Source: Pseudoscleropodium purum
Taxonomy: Eukaryota > Streptophyta > Bryopsida > Hypnales > Brachytheciaceae
Direction: 5' to 3'
Length of the DNA stretch: 64,000 nt
NCBI GenBank assembly: GCA_963969395.1
Contig: OZ017799.1
Span: 17,114,501 to 17,178,500, forward strand
The position numbers and the translations under genes were made by a program. The notes beneath the pieces are model-generated. The model was not told the DNA's origin, searched no databases, and was given only the letters and a program-made list of their open reading frames with translations. Of this stretch, positions 22,740 through 33,924 are shown in pieces (position 1 is the stretch's first letter; the number at the start of each line of letters is the position of its first letter).

Positions 22740-22746
22740 CTTATAC
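22740..22746 (-). promoter_or_regulatory. Candidate TATA box
   Basis: On the minus strand GTATAAGG lies about 30 bp upstream of a GC-richer leader that ends at a consensus splice donor near 22,600. The spacing fits a core promoter for the small minus-strand frame and possibly for a longer UNG transcript. Confidence 0.35.
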
Positions 22747-22849
22747 AAATTTGGACGCAACCACGTAAGTCAGCTTGTTTCCGAAGCTTAGGGACGGCAC
22801 CGACCCTGTAATCACGAAGTCAAAACCTAATAAGGTAGAAGCACCCAAA

Positions 22850-25800
22850 ACCGACACTTTCACTGCTAGGAAGGTGATCCAAATGATGATTTTTGTGGTT
22901 TCGTGATACAAATGTTAACCTACCCAAGTGAAAATCAACCCAACTTGTTTCGTAATTTTCAGATACTCACACAATATTTTATGAATTTTTGAAGTTGAAA
23001 GTTAATAGCAAACTTATTCATGTCGACCAGACTCCCTTTCATCCTTGAAGGATGTGGCTCCCCATGATCAAGGTAGTCACCAAAATGCTCCTATTATTGA
23101 ATTAATAGTTGCATTCTTTATTTCTAAAGTGAACAATGAAGTCATCTACCAAACACTTTGAGTCCTCAACTTTCTTCAAGGTTAAACAAAGACACTTGAA
23201 GCACTAAATGTTTAATTGCCAATGGTTGCTTTAGAATAATCTTCAATTCCCATTGGATGCTCTTGAAACCTTGTGGCATTTTTGGTTGAAGGTGGGTGGC
23301 CATTCAAGGTTTAAATGCTGATGGTAGAGTAGAAAACAATTAGTTGTGGAACCTCTTACCTTATCTTTTAATTTGTATGCTCTATTTCACTATTATATGT
23401 GGGTGAAATTTTTTTTATTTTATTTTTCAATGATAAAATCACATGTCTTCTATTAGCCACAAGAAATTTAGATTTATTTTGAAAATTTAAGACCATATTG
23501 AAATTTTTTTTAAATCAAATGTAATCCACCCATTAAAATTTGGAAATTTTACCATAGGTATTTATTATAGTGGAGAATGTCATAGTGTAAACCAAATTCA
23601 TGTGTCATTCTATAGTTAAAAAGTTAGGAGACCAATGTTAGAGGCCTAAAATACAAAATGCAAGAAAATTTTCTTTTTTAGGAATTTTTAGTATTTTCCA
23701 AATTGAAGTAGAAAACTAGACAAAGTAGCCGTCATTTCTATAGATGGATTTGAATTAAAAGAAGGAAACTATAATTTATAGCTTAGATTCTAATAAATAG
23801 AATTGAGGCAAGAGTTGCATACATTTTCTTGAAATTGATACATCTTTTATGGTCTATGGATTATGCGTCTTCTAAGAAAACAATACATCTTTGAAAGAAA
23901 GAGTTTCTACCACTATATGCTACAAAAATACTTGGGACATTCTCCAAAAATGATTATGTGACAATCCTCACAACAATCCTTTATCCTCTGTTATGCATTT
24001 GAAATCAATCATGAGTGACTTTTTGACTTTAAAAACATTCTTGTATACAAGTATAAGAGTATGTTCCTATTGCTACCCACACAAGCAATAGCTTTAGCCC
24101 CTTTTTTATATAGAGATATGAGGGAGAAACAAGTGTTGGTAAAGATGTGTCTAGAGATATCACTACTAACAAGAAGCTAGAGTAGCAAAAATCATATTAT
24201 GGTATGAATCTTGAAAAAAAATTATTAAAAAAAAAAATGATGGTATGAGGTTGAATACAAAAGTTCTATAATGACAATATTGCTAAAATTACAACTACCT
24301 TAGGAGTTTACTTTTTAATTCCAATATTGTGGCCTAAATTTGCTATTGAAAATGTAAAGGTAGTGAATGTGTAATATTTTATTTTTATTTTATCATTGAC
24401 CTTCTTATTCTTGTGATATTGTTATATGCAAAGGTAAAAATAAGCAAATCAATGAATCTATGGACTCTTTAATATCAATGGCATTGCAAAGTATACAAGG
24501 ATTTATTAAAGTACTCAATTTTGAGACTTGATTTTATTGAAGTCTTCCAAACTAAAGCCTCAATAGACTTTCCATTCATGAATTTGAGCCCATCACAAAA
24601 AACACACTTTTTAATGCTACAATAAGTACCAAATATGCGACTCGTGGAGGATTCAAATTGTAAGATTATTCATATATAAATCATGAAAATGAAAATAGCT
24701 CTTGTATGATTATGTCTCTTGCCTCCAATTTGCATTTGAAATCCATGATTGTATTCATTCCAATTGCACTTGTACATTCAACTCTAAACTCCGATACCAA
24801 AGTTGATGAAGAGTTTATGTTGAACAATACAATGTTCAAATTGTGCATTTATGATTCAATGTGATAGTAGCAACTTTAGAATGACTTAGTAACCACAATA
24901 TTGTAGGGTCATGCACATTTTTGGGTGCAAATCCATTAAAGAATGTGGTCATTTTTAAAAGATATTGTAGTTGTTTTAGATTGGTAAAAGACCATTGTGG
25001 ATGCACTTCTTGTTTGTTTGAGGTGACCTAGTGGCAATCATGAATTTATGAGAACATCACTTCAAAAACTCATATCAAAACTATATTTTTTCACCAAGAT
25101 ACAATTCTACATTCTAATAATATGTATCTTGTCTCTCAAGCTATAAAATTTGTTTTGCTACTTCTACAACTATCCAAATAAAATTTTATTAGGACATGAG
25201 GGTGATTGTAAGAAACACTTGTACTATTTGTTGCATTTTGTTTGTTGTAATGGAGAAAAATATCAAAACAATTTTTATTAAGTAAAAAATATTGATTATA
25301 ACTATAACATTAAAAATAATTTACTCCCAAAAATTCAAGCCTAAAATATTCTTTGAATGTCATGTACAAAATAGAGAAACTAAAACTTTTAAGATAATAG
25401 ATATTTTCATATTTGTATTTTTAGAAAGTAGAAAAAAATTCAAAAAAATATGACCATTATTTTCAATCTAAAGGATCTTCTAATCAACTAACTATATCTT
25501 GATAAAAAAATAATTCTACAATCCATGTATTGATATAAAGATAATACACTTTCAATCATTTATTGGTTGATTTTAGCTAACATTCTCCATTGTTTGAAAA
25601 CTTGCAACCCTCCTTAGGCCTCATTCTTCTTCTAATGTCTTCATAGCAATCATAAGGTGTGTAGTAGTTATGCGTTATATCATTGTGAAGAAAGGCATGA
25701 TAGCAAAGGATGTATGGATAGCTTTGTTGATTTGAAGATTCAAAGATATGTTGGTTGTTGTTGTATGAAACTAAGGGCAAAAACTTGTAGAATGCTCATT

Positions 25801-26745
25801 TGCTTTAGCATAACAATCATCATTGGATTCCACTAGTAGGAAGCCATTAGTCTTTGAATCCTTTGGACTATAAGTGGTGTTGAATAGTAGCTTGACTAGA
25901 ATTTAATAAAAAATAGTTTGGTGGACAAAATATATATACAATTTTATATCGCATGAGGTTGAAGCGTGTAATGTCAAGTAGAAATTACCTTTGTTAAAGG
26001 TACAATATTGGTGATTAAATATAAGAACTATTCCAAAATTTAGTGGATTACTTAAGTTTTGGAATTGAAAGAGAATTCAAGGTAGAGTCAAGGAAAATAT
26101 GGAAAAATATTGAATAAGTTTTGAAGTGGTAAAAAGGAGTCAAGGAAAAAGCTTTTGAAGGTGAATATGTAGCACTAACCAAGATGTAGTGGTAGAAGCA
26201 ATCATTACGAGATGTAGGGGAATAGTGGAGACTTGTAATTCAATGGTAGTTTTACAATGTTTAGTGGAAAAGCACATAATTGCAATGGCTCATATTTTGG
26301 TTAGAATACATGTTAGATAGTGTGTCTATAAGGTACAAATGATAAGGGAATTTGAAGAAAGTGACTAGAATTGAAGGTGTCTATGGGGAAGGATAAGGTG
26401 TTAAACTCATAAGTTTAGTATTGGTAGAAGTCACATACACATTTCCTACAAAAGGCAAACAATGAATGGATAGGTGGTAGTAGAGATGCGTTGATTTCAC
26501 TACAAACCACTTTGTTATAGGTACAGGTCTAAATAAATAAAAATGTGTCAATTTGTTGTTGATGAGGGCTTAATACTATAACACCCTAATTTGTTCCCAT
26601 GCCAAAACTTCTCACAATGTGCAAGTCAAATCCTATTTCAAACGTTGTTCCATTATCTTTAACAAACATGACACTTTAGGTTGCAAAATAGGAGTTGGTA
26701 ACTTGCAAAGGATAATAGAATAGTTTAGTAGAGAGTTGGAAAGCC
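22850..26745. other. AT-rich repeat-type DNA without genes
   Basis: No gene or RNA gene was recognised. At about 23,060-23,180 there is a copy of a dispersed repeat (AAGGTAGTCACCAAAATG, then TGCATTCTTTATTTCTA) also found at 36.6, 58.7, 59.1 and 59.5 kb. The rest is low-complexity AT-rich sequence. Confidence 0.45.
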
Positions 26746-26749
26746 ATAG

Positions 26750-27692
26750 TTAACCTTTAAAATGCCTAAATGCATTTTTTTGGCATCGTAGCAATTTTGG
26801 ACAGCTCACCACAAGTAGAATTTTTATTTTTTTTCTTTGAAAATTTTACACAATATGTACCCAAGGAGTAGCTTTAAGACACAATAGTTTTCATAACTTT
26901 TGACTACATGGTTAAAAAACTATTGTATGATATATAATTTTCAATGCTTGGTGGACAGCCCAAAAATTTCTTTAAAAAATATTTTTCTTAAGAAATGAAA
27001 ATTTGAAATTTATTTTTTAGATTTATATGTTCATGGAAAGCTTTTAATCATTTTATTTTGATTAATGAGATGAAAATTGTGAGGAATTTAGTTTGTAGGC
27101 AATTATGAATCCTCTACTCTAAAATAAACTTTGAAGTTCTGTATTTAACTCAATTTTCAATATTTTTTGAAAAAAATAAAATCAAAGGATGTAGATTGTT
27201 TATTACAAAATTACAACCATAGTAATTGGAATTTTTTAATTCCATAACTAAATTCTTAACAATTTGATATTTTGAATCATTTTCTAACTTTTATTTTTTG
27301 TTTATTATTTTTTTCCCATATGTTGTATAATTTCAAATGATCCAAACATTTTCAAGAATGTAGCTAACTTGACTTGAAGAATGAATCCAAAGAAGCACCA
27401 CCATTTTGGACATTTTTTTATGCAAATGTGACCTTGTGATGTTCAATTGCTCATTTTTTTGCAAGGCCAAAAAAAGAATTTTTGTCACTTCAAATGCTAG
27501 TATCTTGCAATCTATATGGTGGAAATTTTTGAATTTTTTTCCACATCTTCTCAAAACATATTACTACAAGATCCTATAGTTGTATGTGTCCAAAAATGTT
27601 TTGTTTTTTTTCTAAAATTTGGTACTTGCACTAGAAATGACAATTTTGGAGCGTTTTTGGTAAAAACATAGTCCAAAACATTTAGTGGTTAA
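26750..27692 (+). mobile_element. TTAA-ended non-autonomous element, copy A
   Basis: It starts TTAACCTTTAAAATGCC (TTAA 26,750-26,753) and ends GTGG-TTAA (27,689-27,692). The reverse complement of the end is TTAACCACTAAATG, so the termini are inverted repeats. The ~935-bp interior is AT-rich and non-coding. It shares ordered blocks with the copies at 29.46, 42.90, 44.39, 48.51 and 60.72 kb: GCAATTTTGG.CAGCTCAC, CATAACTTTTGACTA, ATTTAACTCAATTTTCAA, TTTTGGACATTTTT and TCACTTCAAATGCTA. TTAA next to CCC-type ends is the piggyBac superfamily signature. Superfamily assignment is inference, since no transposase is present. Confidence 0.65.
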
Positions 27693-28943
27693 CAAATCTT
27701 GGAATAGAGAGTTCTATTTTGGGCCCAATACAAGTGTTGGATGCATACAAAAAAGTTATGACCACCTCATTTTGAAGAGTGATTGCATCTAGACTGTGCT
27801 TTATTTAACCCCTTGAAGATTTGATCCATTGTAAAATGGTTAAACTTCTTATATGAGCTAATTTTAGCCTTTTTAATTGTGTTCAAAACAACAATTTGAT
27901 ATTTTTACTACTTAAAACTTTGAATTCTATATCACTTTGAGAAATTGCAGTTTGTTTTGTGAAAATTTCTAATTGTTATCATTTTTGTTGCAAAAAATGA
28001 ATATAAATGAGTAAAAATAGCAAAAACAATCCAAATTATTTGAAATTTTCTCGGGAGGTAAAAATAGAAATGGAGATTAGCATGAAAAATTTTCAAATGG
28101 TTATTTTATTTTTTACACCCAAAATAGCCACATCAAACACCTTGAAGTCAAATTTGACTAGCAAATCAAATTTATCCTTTTATTTAATTGGTGTACAAAA
28201 TTTATATATATTTTTCTAGCAGAAAAATAAACTTTATATTTATTTTGTATTTTTTCAATAATTTTGAAGGAAAAATAAAATTATTGTAATTTTTCAGAGC
28301 TAAAGGTGGAAATAAAATTATATCAATTACAATATATATTAGAATAATCTATAATTTTTATTGTAAATGAAGAGTGGAATGAAAAACATAATTTTATAAT
28401 TTAAATTCAAAATACATTAAAAAAAGAAAATATGAATGAAAAGCACACCATATTGTGTTATTTGGATTTTAACACTTGGAGCTTTCAATTGCAATAACTC
28501 TTTCAATTTTGGACATTTCTCAAAACTTTAAAATGTAATAGAAACAAAACTTGTCAAGCTTCATTTTCTTAGTTGAAATCAAATTTCCAAAACAGTTATT
28601 TTTAAAGTTGTAATGAAGGTTGACCAAGGTGCATCTACTTTTGGGATGCTTGTGCATTTAAGGGTTAGTAGCCATTGCAAAACTCCATGACTTCATCTTT
28701 GACATTCTTGAGCAATAGTTATTATAATGGATTGATGAAGATGCTCTTTATTTAAGGTAACATGTTCAAAAATTGCCCATCTAAAAAGGCTAAACCTAAA
28801 ATTTAGAGAGGTGAAACGTCTAAAAATATTTTTCAATAAATTTTCTTTGAAAGACAAGAGGAATTGGCATCTAACCTAAGTTGTTTCATATTTTTTGGAG
28901 CTTTCTAAAATTAGTTATGAAAATTTGAAGTTGAAGTGACATA

Positions 28944-29063
28944 GGGCTCTAAAATCACCTAGCCCCTACAATATACATTGTTTGTACATCACTGAAGGCT
29001 ATGTACTAGTTACATGTAAAAGCTGTGTATATTTGAATAGGGTGGGCGATTTTAGAGCCTATG
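28944..29063. mobile_element. Small foldback MITE with CATAGG ends
   Basis: The left end ATAGGGCTCTAAAATCACC and the reverse complement of the right end ATAGGCTCTAAAATCGCCC match apart from one gap and one substitution, and the similarity continues through CTA.CCC. The element is about 120 bp and contains no gene. Its ends resemble those of the 1,919-2,044 element, so the two are probably one family. Confidence 0.5.
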
Positions 29064-29456
29064 CAATTTGAGAGCTTGTTACCTTACAAAAAGTTTAATT
29101 TTAGTGTCATTTGATATACAATGTCATGTAAATAACTTTACAAGCGACAATATTTGTAAATGCCTTCACAAATGACATCATCTAAATTCACTTTTTGTTA
29201 TTAACAATATTTGCAATAGTTGTAAGAGAATATTACCCATAAATGATCTTGAGGATGTTTTTTGTATTATGAATGATAAAGAATCTCTCTATGTAGGACA
29301 GAAGTATAACTTTTCATCCTCCCAATTTTATGTGAAAAAAGAAGGTCATCTACAATAGTTTGACTTCAAATGAATGCTTTTGCATTTTTTAAAGGCAAAA
29401 ATTCACATAATATCAAAACAAATGATTTTTGTGGTGATCAATCCATTGTTTAAGAA

Positions 29457-30413
29457 TTAACCCCTAAATGCCTGAACTACATTTTTTTAGTAACATTGCA
29501 ATTTTGGGCAGCTCACTACAAAAGGAGTTTTTATTTTTTTTCTTTGAAATTTTAACGCAATATGTGTCCAAAGAGTAGCTTTAAGTTGCAACAATTTCAT
29601 AACTTTTGACTATATGATTAAAAAGTTATTGTATGATATGTATGATTTCCATTGTTTAGCAAGCAACCTAGGCAACAAAAAAACTTCTTTGAAAATCATT
29701 TTTTTAAGAAATTAAAATTTGAAATTGGTTCTCTAAATTTATATACACTTAAAAAGATTTGAACATTCCATTTTGATCAATGACTCAAAACTTATGAAGA
29801 GTTTTAGTTTGGTGTGAGTTTGTGGGTCATTATTGAATTTCTACTCTAAGACAAACTTCGAAGTCCTTTATTTAACTCAATTTTCAACATTTTTGGAAAA
29901 AACTAAAAAAGCAACTAGGTGTAGATTGTTTATTGCAATATTACAACCATTGGGATTGACATTTTTCAATTCCATAAATAAATTGCTACCAATTTAGTAT
30001 TTTGAATCTTCTCTCTTTTTTTCTACCTACTATTTTTTTTCTATATGTTATACAATTCCAAATGATTTGAAAATTTTCAATCAAGTAGCAAATTTGATTT
30101 GAAGAATGAATTCAAAGAGTAACTACCATTTTGGACATTTTTCATAGAAATGTGACCTTATGAAGTGTAGTTGCCTAGTTTTTTGTAGGACTAAAGAGAA
30201 GAATTTTTGTCACTTCAAATGCTAATATTTTGCAATCTATGCAGTGGAAATTTCTGAATTTTTTTGCACATCTTTTCAAATCATCACACTACAAGATCCT
30301 ACACTCACATGTATCCAAAAATGTTATTTTTTCTAAAATTTCATACTTGTACTAGAAATGGTAGTGTTGGAGTGGATTTGGTAAAAACATAGTCAAAATC
30401 ATTCAGGGGGTAA
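29457..30413 (+). mobile_element. TTAA-ended non-autonomous element, copy B
   Basis: It begins TTAACCCCTAAATGCC (TTAA 29,457-29,460) and ends CATTCAGGGGG-TAAA, the outer TTAA being mutated. The interior follows copy A block by block (CAGCTCACTAC, CATAACTTTTGACTATA, TTCAAATGCTAATATTTTGC). It abuts the ATAC-repeat element that starts at about 30,420. Confidence 0.65.
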
Positions 30414-30419
30414 ACTAAA

Positions 30420-31005
30420 CTAATTACTATACACTGAAACTTGCCTACCACCCCAATTTCCCATTAGTTCCCCCCCTCCTCTCTCAAAAAATTTGTGAGC
30501 CGTTGATTTTTTTGAAAAAAAATGCTTACCCTCAAAATTGATGTTGATTTCTCAAAAAATCACAAAATGTTGATCTTGTGAAATTTAATCTGAGCCGTTC
30601 AAATATAAAATACAAATACTAAATACGAATACGAATATGGGTACAGGTATTGGATATAAGTACTAAATATGTGTACTGATTATAGGTAGTGAATACGGGT
30701 ATTGAATACGGGTATTGGATATAAGTACTAAATATGTGTACTGATTATAGGTAGTGAATACGGGTATTGAATACGGGTATTGGATATACGTACTAAATAT
30801 GTGTATTGAATATGGATACTAAATACGGATACAGTATTGGATACGGGATCAATTGTCCCATATTGTTTGTCAAAATTTTTGATTCTGAAGATTACAAGAG
30901 GGGGTGGGGGTGAGTGGGGATGGTAAAATCAAAAAATTTAAAATAAAAATTGAGGGGGGGAGTGCATAGTCACACAAAGTGTCACTATACACCTTGAGTG
31001 TCTAA
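30420..31005 (+). mobile_element. ATAC-repeat element with 3' hairpin, copy 1
   Basis: The element starts near ACTATACACTGAAACTTG and ends near CTTGAGTGTCTAATAACTA. An inverted full copy at about 62,935-63,465 and a direct partial copy at about 62,470-62,710 share both the body and, for the full copy, these ends. Near the 3' end the sequence around GTGACACAAAGTGTCAC can form a hairpin about 12 nt before CTAA. This is the Helitron 3' arrangement (hairpin, then CTRR, with T following). A 5' TCTA is seen only in the inverted copy. Helitron identity is a suggestion, not established. Confidence 0.5.
30647..30800 (+). repeat. 65-bp tandem repeat of ATAC/GTAT-type hexamers
   Basis: GTATTGGATATAAGTACTAA recurs at 30,647 and 30,712, and a diverged third unit starts at 30,777, giving a period of 65 bp. 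Each unit is itself built of degenerate hexamers of the type GAATAC, GGTATT and TACTAA. The same hexamer text in complement fills 63,130-63,290 of the inverted copy. Confidence 0.7.
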
Positions 31006-31089
31006 TAACTATAATTACTCCAAGTAATGATTCAGGGGTTATCACAATACGTGACAAACATATTGACATTTACAATACTTGAGATTTAT

Positions 31090-31442
31090 TAGGGGTAGTC
31101 ACACCTTCTTCAACCTGAGTGCAATTCTTCGAGAATTGAGACACAACACTTTCTTATTGGGTGTTTGTGTGTTGCAAAGTTGTCGTTCTTTGAGAATGGA
31201 GAGTGCCATTTCTTCTCCTCCAAAGGTGAAGAAATTGGGTTGAAGAAATTTTGTTGGAGAACTTTCACCTAGTTTCAATGCCACCTATACTCTCTAGTTT
31301 TCATTCTCCTTGCAAATCACCTACACGAGGGAGGTCACACCTTCTTCATGCACGATGGCTCCTCATTGGTTCCTCTTTTATCTCACCAACTTCTCAAAGT
31401 TCATAGAAAATTTGCTTCTTGGAGAAGGTGTGACTACCCCTA
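31090..31442. mobile_element. 353-bp element with perfect 20-bp TIRs
   Basis: TAGGGGTAGTCACACCTTCT at 31,090-31,109 is exactly repeated in inverted orientation at 31,423-31,442, and GTCACACCTTCTTCA occurs again inside at about 31,336. The interior has no recognisable product. No unambiguous target duplication was found (left flank ATTTAT, right flank TTGTCA). It ends about 410 bp before the start codon of the Tim17/22/23-family gene and so lies in that gene's upstream region. Confidence 0.6.
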
Positions 31443-31670
31443 TTGTCAATGACACTAAAATACTTTGTATTAGTGGAGGACCGTTTTTAGTGTAATGTCT
31501 TTGTTGGATGTGTCCAAAGAATAAAGCCAATGACTTCAGACTTTGGTTTCAAAATTTGAGTTTTTAAATCCCATCTACAACCGCATTCACAGTGCACTTT
31601 GCACAATGTAGATAGGGTTTTGTTAAAGTGGGGAATTGGGGATGTGGGGGTCCAACTAGTAAATTAATTA

Positions 31671-31850
31671 ATGTATGACGGGGCCTCACGGTTATACCGT
31701 TCTTGTTTTGTTGAAGTACTGTGCCATTGTCGACAATTCAGGGTTTCAGGGTTCAGGGTTTTAGGCGCATTCGCAATTTCTCAATCCAGAGCTCTGCATC
31801 TTCTCTTGTTTCTCAAGTCTCCACTAGATTGTCACCCCACTTCCTCGCCC
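31671..31850 (+). promoter_or_regulatory. Core promoter and 5' UTR of the Tim-family gene
   Basis: GC content rises sharply here. The stretch AGGGTTTCAGGGTTCAGGGTTTTAGG at about 31,741-31,765 (described in parts: three AGGGTT units) resembles a telo-box/site-II type element common at plant housekeeping genes. The exact transcription start cannot be read from the sequence. Confidence 0.35.
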
Positions 31851-33924
31851 ATGGAGGCCCCCATCCCTCCTCAGGCAAGTTTTTCTCCTGCATTCCTCGC
31901 ATTTGCTTCCTTGTCCAGTCTTTCAATCGCTCGCTGGCTTACTTGAGGGATCGAATGGGGATCCGAGCGAGGGTTTGCGAAGGATTTGTGTCTGTGCCTG
32001 TCGCTAAGCCCCGCGGTTTTTGTTTCTTGACGGGATGATTGTGTTTGGTTTCGTCACGCAGGAGGATGCTGTCTCACCTGCCGTCAAAGCTGAGTTTGAG
32101 GAATGGGGCACCAAGACCACGGGAGGCGTGTTGGCTGGCATGTTGTACGGTGGTGCTCGTGAGGCTGCCTCTGCCGCTGTAAAGTTCGCACCCTTGATGT
32201 CGAGACCATTGTTTGGAGTTTTAAATTTGCGCCGTCGGTGCTGACAATTCGTAGGAATGAATGTCCTTTCACTTGTTTCTGAATATTTTCGATGACCTAA
32301 TTTTTATTGACCTAATTCGTTTTGCAGAGGACGGAGCAATCTCGATTACCTATGCCCGGGGAGGACAAGCTCAGGCGTGGGAAAGTGATCCGAGAGATGA
32401 CTGAAAATAAGGTTCTACGCATTGCCCGAGGGACAGTTTTGGGTGGCGCCAAGCTTGGAGCGTTTGTTGCTCTTTTCAGTGGTGTTCAGCATGGTCTCGT
32501 TGTACATCGCAATACGCGTGATGCGTTGAACACAGTTGCTGCTGGAGGCATCACCGGAGGAGCTTTCAGCCTTACATGTATGGCTTGCGCTTATTTGAAA
32601 ACTATAATGAAGTTTTTAGAATGTGCACAAGAGTATTGGGAATTTTGTAATCGAAGTGAATAGGTGCGGTTGAGAAGCTCATCCTTCTGTTTGATTGTGT
32701 ACTTCTATTGGCGGGCCTTGTATATTAGAAGTGCAAGTCTGCTGCATTATTCCTTTCTGTAAATAGTTGCGAAGTAGAATATTTTTTATGATAGGGGCTG
32801 TGATTAGGAAAGGAGAGAATTTGTTTGGATTCAATTTTATGAAAGGTTGCAACATGTATTCTGTATTGACAGGGTAGTATTGGGTTCTGCACTCGGACAG
32901 TGCCAGGGTCGCTGTTGTCAAGAATCAGTTCGGCTGCTTTGGGCACGATTCTCGGTGCTTCTGTGGCGTTGCCTCTAGGTACTCTGCATCTGAAGAATTT
33001 CCTAGGCTTTGTTTTCTTTTCATTTAATGAATAGCATGCTCATTAGTTGGTGGCAAGATAGTAGAATGGCTTGGGGAATGACTGGAGGGAACCCTACAAA
33101 GGTGGAAAAGAAGACCCTATTACGAGAGAGATGGGGTCATATCTCCCTCTTTTAACAGTTGAAAACCTCCTAGAATTAGGTGCTACCATTCACTAGTAAA
33201 TGAAGGAGAGACCGGTACTATCAAACCTTCTTAAACTGTTGAACCAGGTACCAACATTGACATCTATTCCTCAAGCCAGTAGTAGAGAGTTGAAGGTTGG
33301 TTTACAATTTTCCTTGAAAAGACGACACTTCAAAATATCTTTTTAAGGAATCTTACGATGTCAATGGTCACTCAAGGTTGGTTTTGCAATTTGTCCAAAT
33401 GACCTTGGAAAAAGAGTCTTGACAATCACATGGTGGCAATATTGTTTAATGAGTCGTTGTGTTCATTTGACCATTTTGTGGAGTACTCCAGGTGCAATCA
33501 ATCCTCAAAATGGTCAAATGAACCAGACTGCTGGTCCTAACTTAATATATCTATATTTTACTGTGTTGCCATTTTATCCCGTGAGCTTCAAATAGCTATG
33601 TCTTCATCTCAGCTTTTTGCTTGTCCTCAAGTAGTATAATCGTCTGTTAATAAGGCTATAGTATCAATGGAATTGCTTTTTATCTTTGCACCATTATTTG
33701 CTACGGAAGTTACTGATTATTGTTTCTGTTCACCATCCACAGGTTGGTTGCAGAGTACCCTTCAAGCAGAACTGAACCCAGTGCAAGAAGAGGAGGCACT
33801 GCAGTTACAATTGGTGGACGCTAATAAACTAAAGGCGAAGTATGAAGATGGACAAGGAGTTGATGCGGTGATACGCCGTCTTGAGTCAAGAGTACCTGAT
33901 CCGGCGCTCAGATCCCAGGAGTAG
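31851..33924 (+). CDS. Tim17/22/23-family protein, TIMMDC1-like (five exons)
   Basis: This is a predicted multi-span mitochondrial inner-membrane protein of 216 residues. Exons: 31,851-31,874; 32,062-32,178; 32,328-32,577; 32,901-32,978; 33,743-33,924. Phases agree throughout. Intron 1 has a GC donor (CAG|GCAAGT); the rest are GT-AG. Glycine-rich helices typical of the family are visible: TTGGVLAGMLYGGAREAAS, ARGTVLGGAKLGAFVALFSG, LNTVAAGGITGGAFSL and AALGTILGASVALPLG. The blocks HRNTRDALNTVAAGGITG and a charged C-terminal helix rich in Glu/Gln resemble TIMMDC1, an assembly factor of respiratory complex I, more than TIM17, TIM22 or OEP16. The family is clear; the TIMMDC1 assignment is from memory of the human protein. 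Exon 1 codes only eight residues. Confidence 0.82.

Noticed and set aside
22850..31600. LTR or non-LTR retrotransposon coding regions
   Set aside because: No frame with reverse transcriptase, RNase H, integrase or gag motifs was seen on either strand here or elsewhere in the window.
32873..32900. Earlier acceptor for exon 4 of the Tim-family gene (after TTGACAG)
   Set aside because: Joining exon 3 to 32,873 gives an immediate in-frame stop. The acceptor ending at 32,900 keeps the frame and gives the expected glycine-rich helix.
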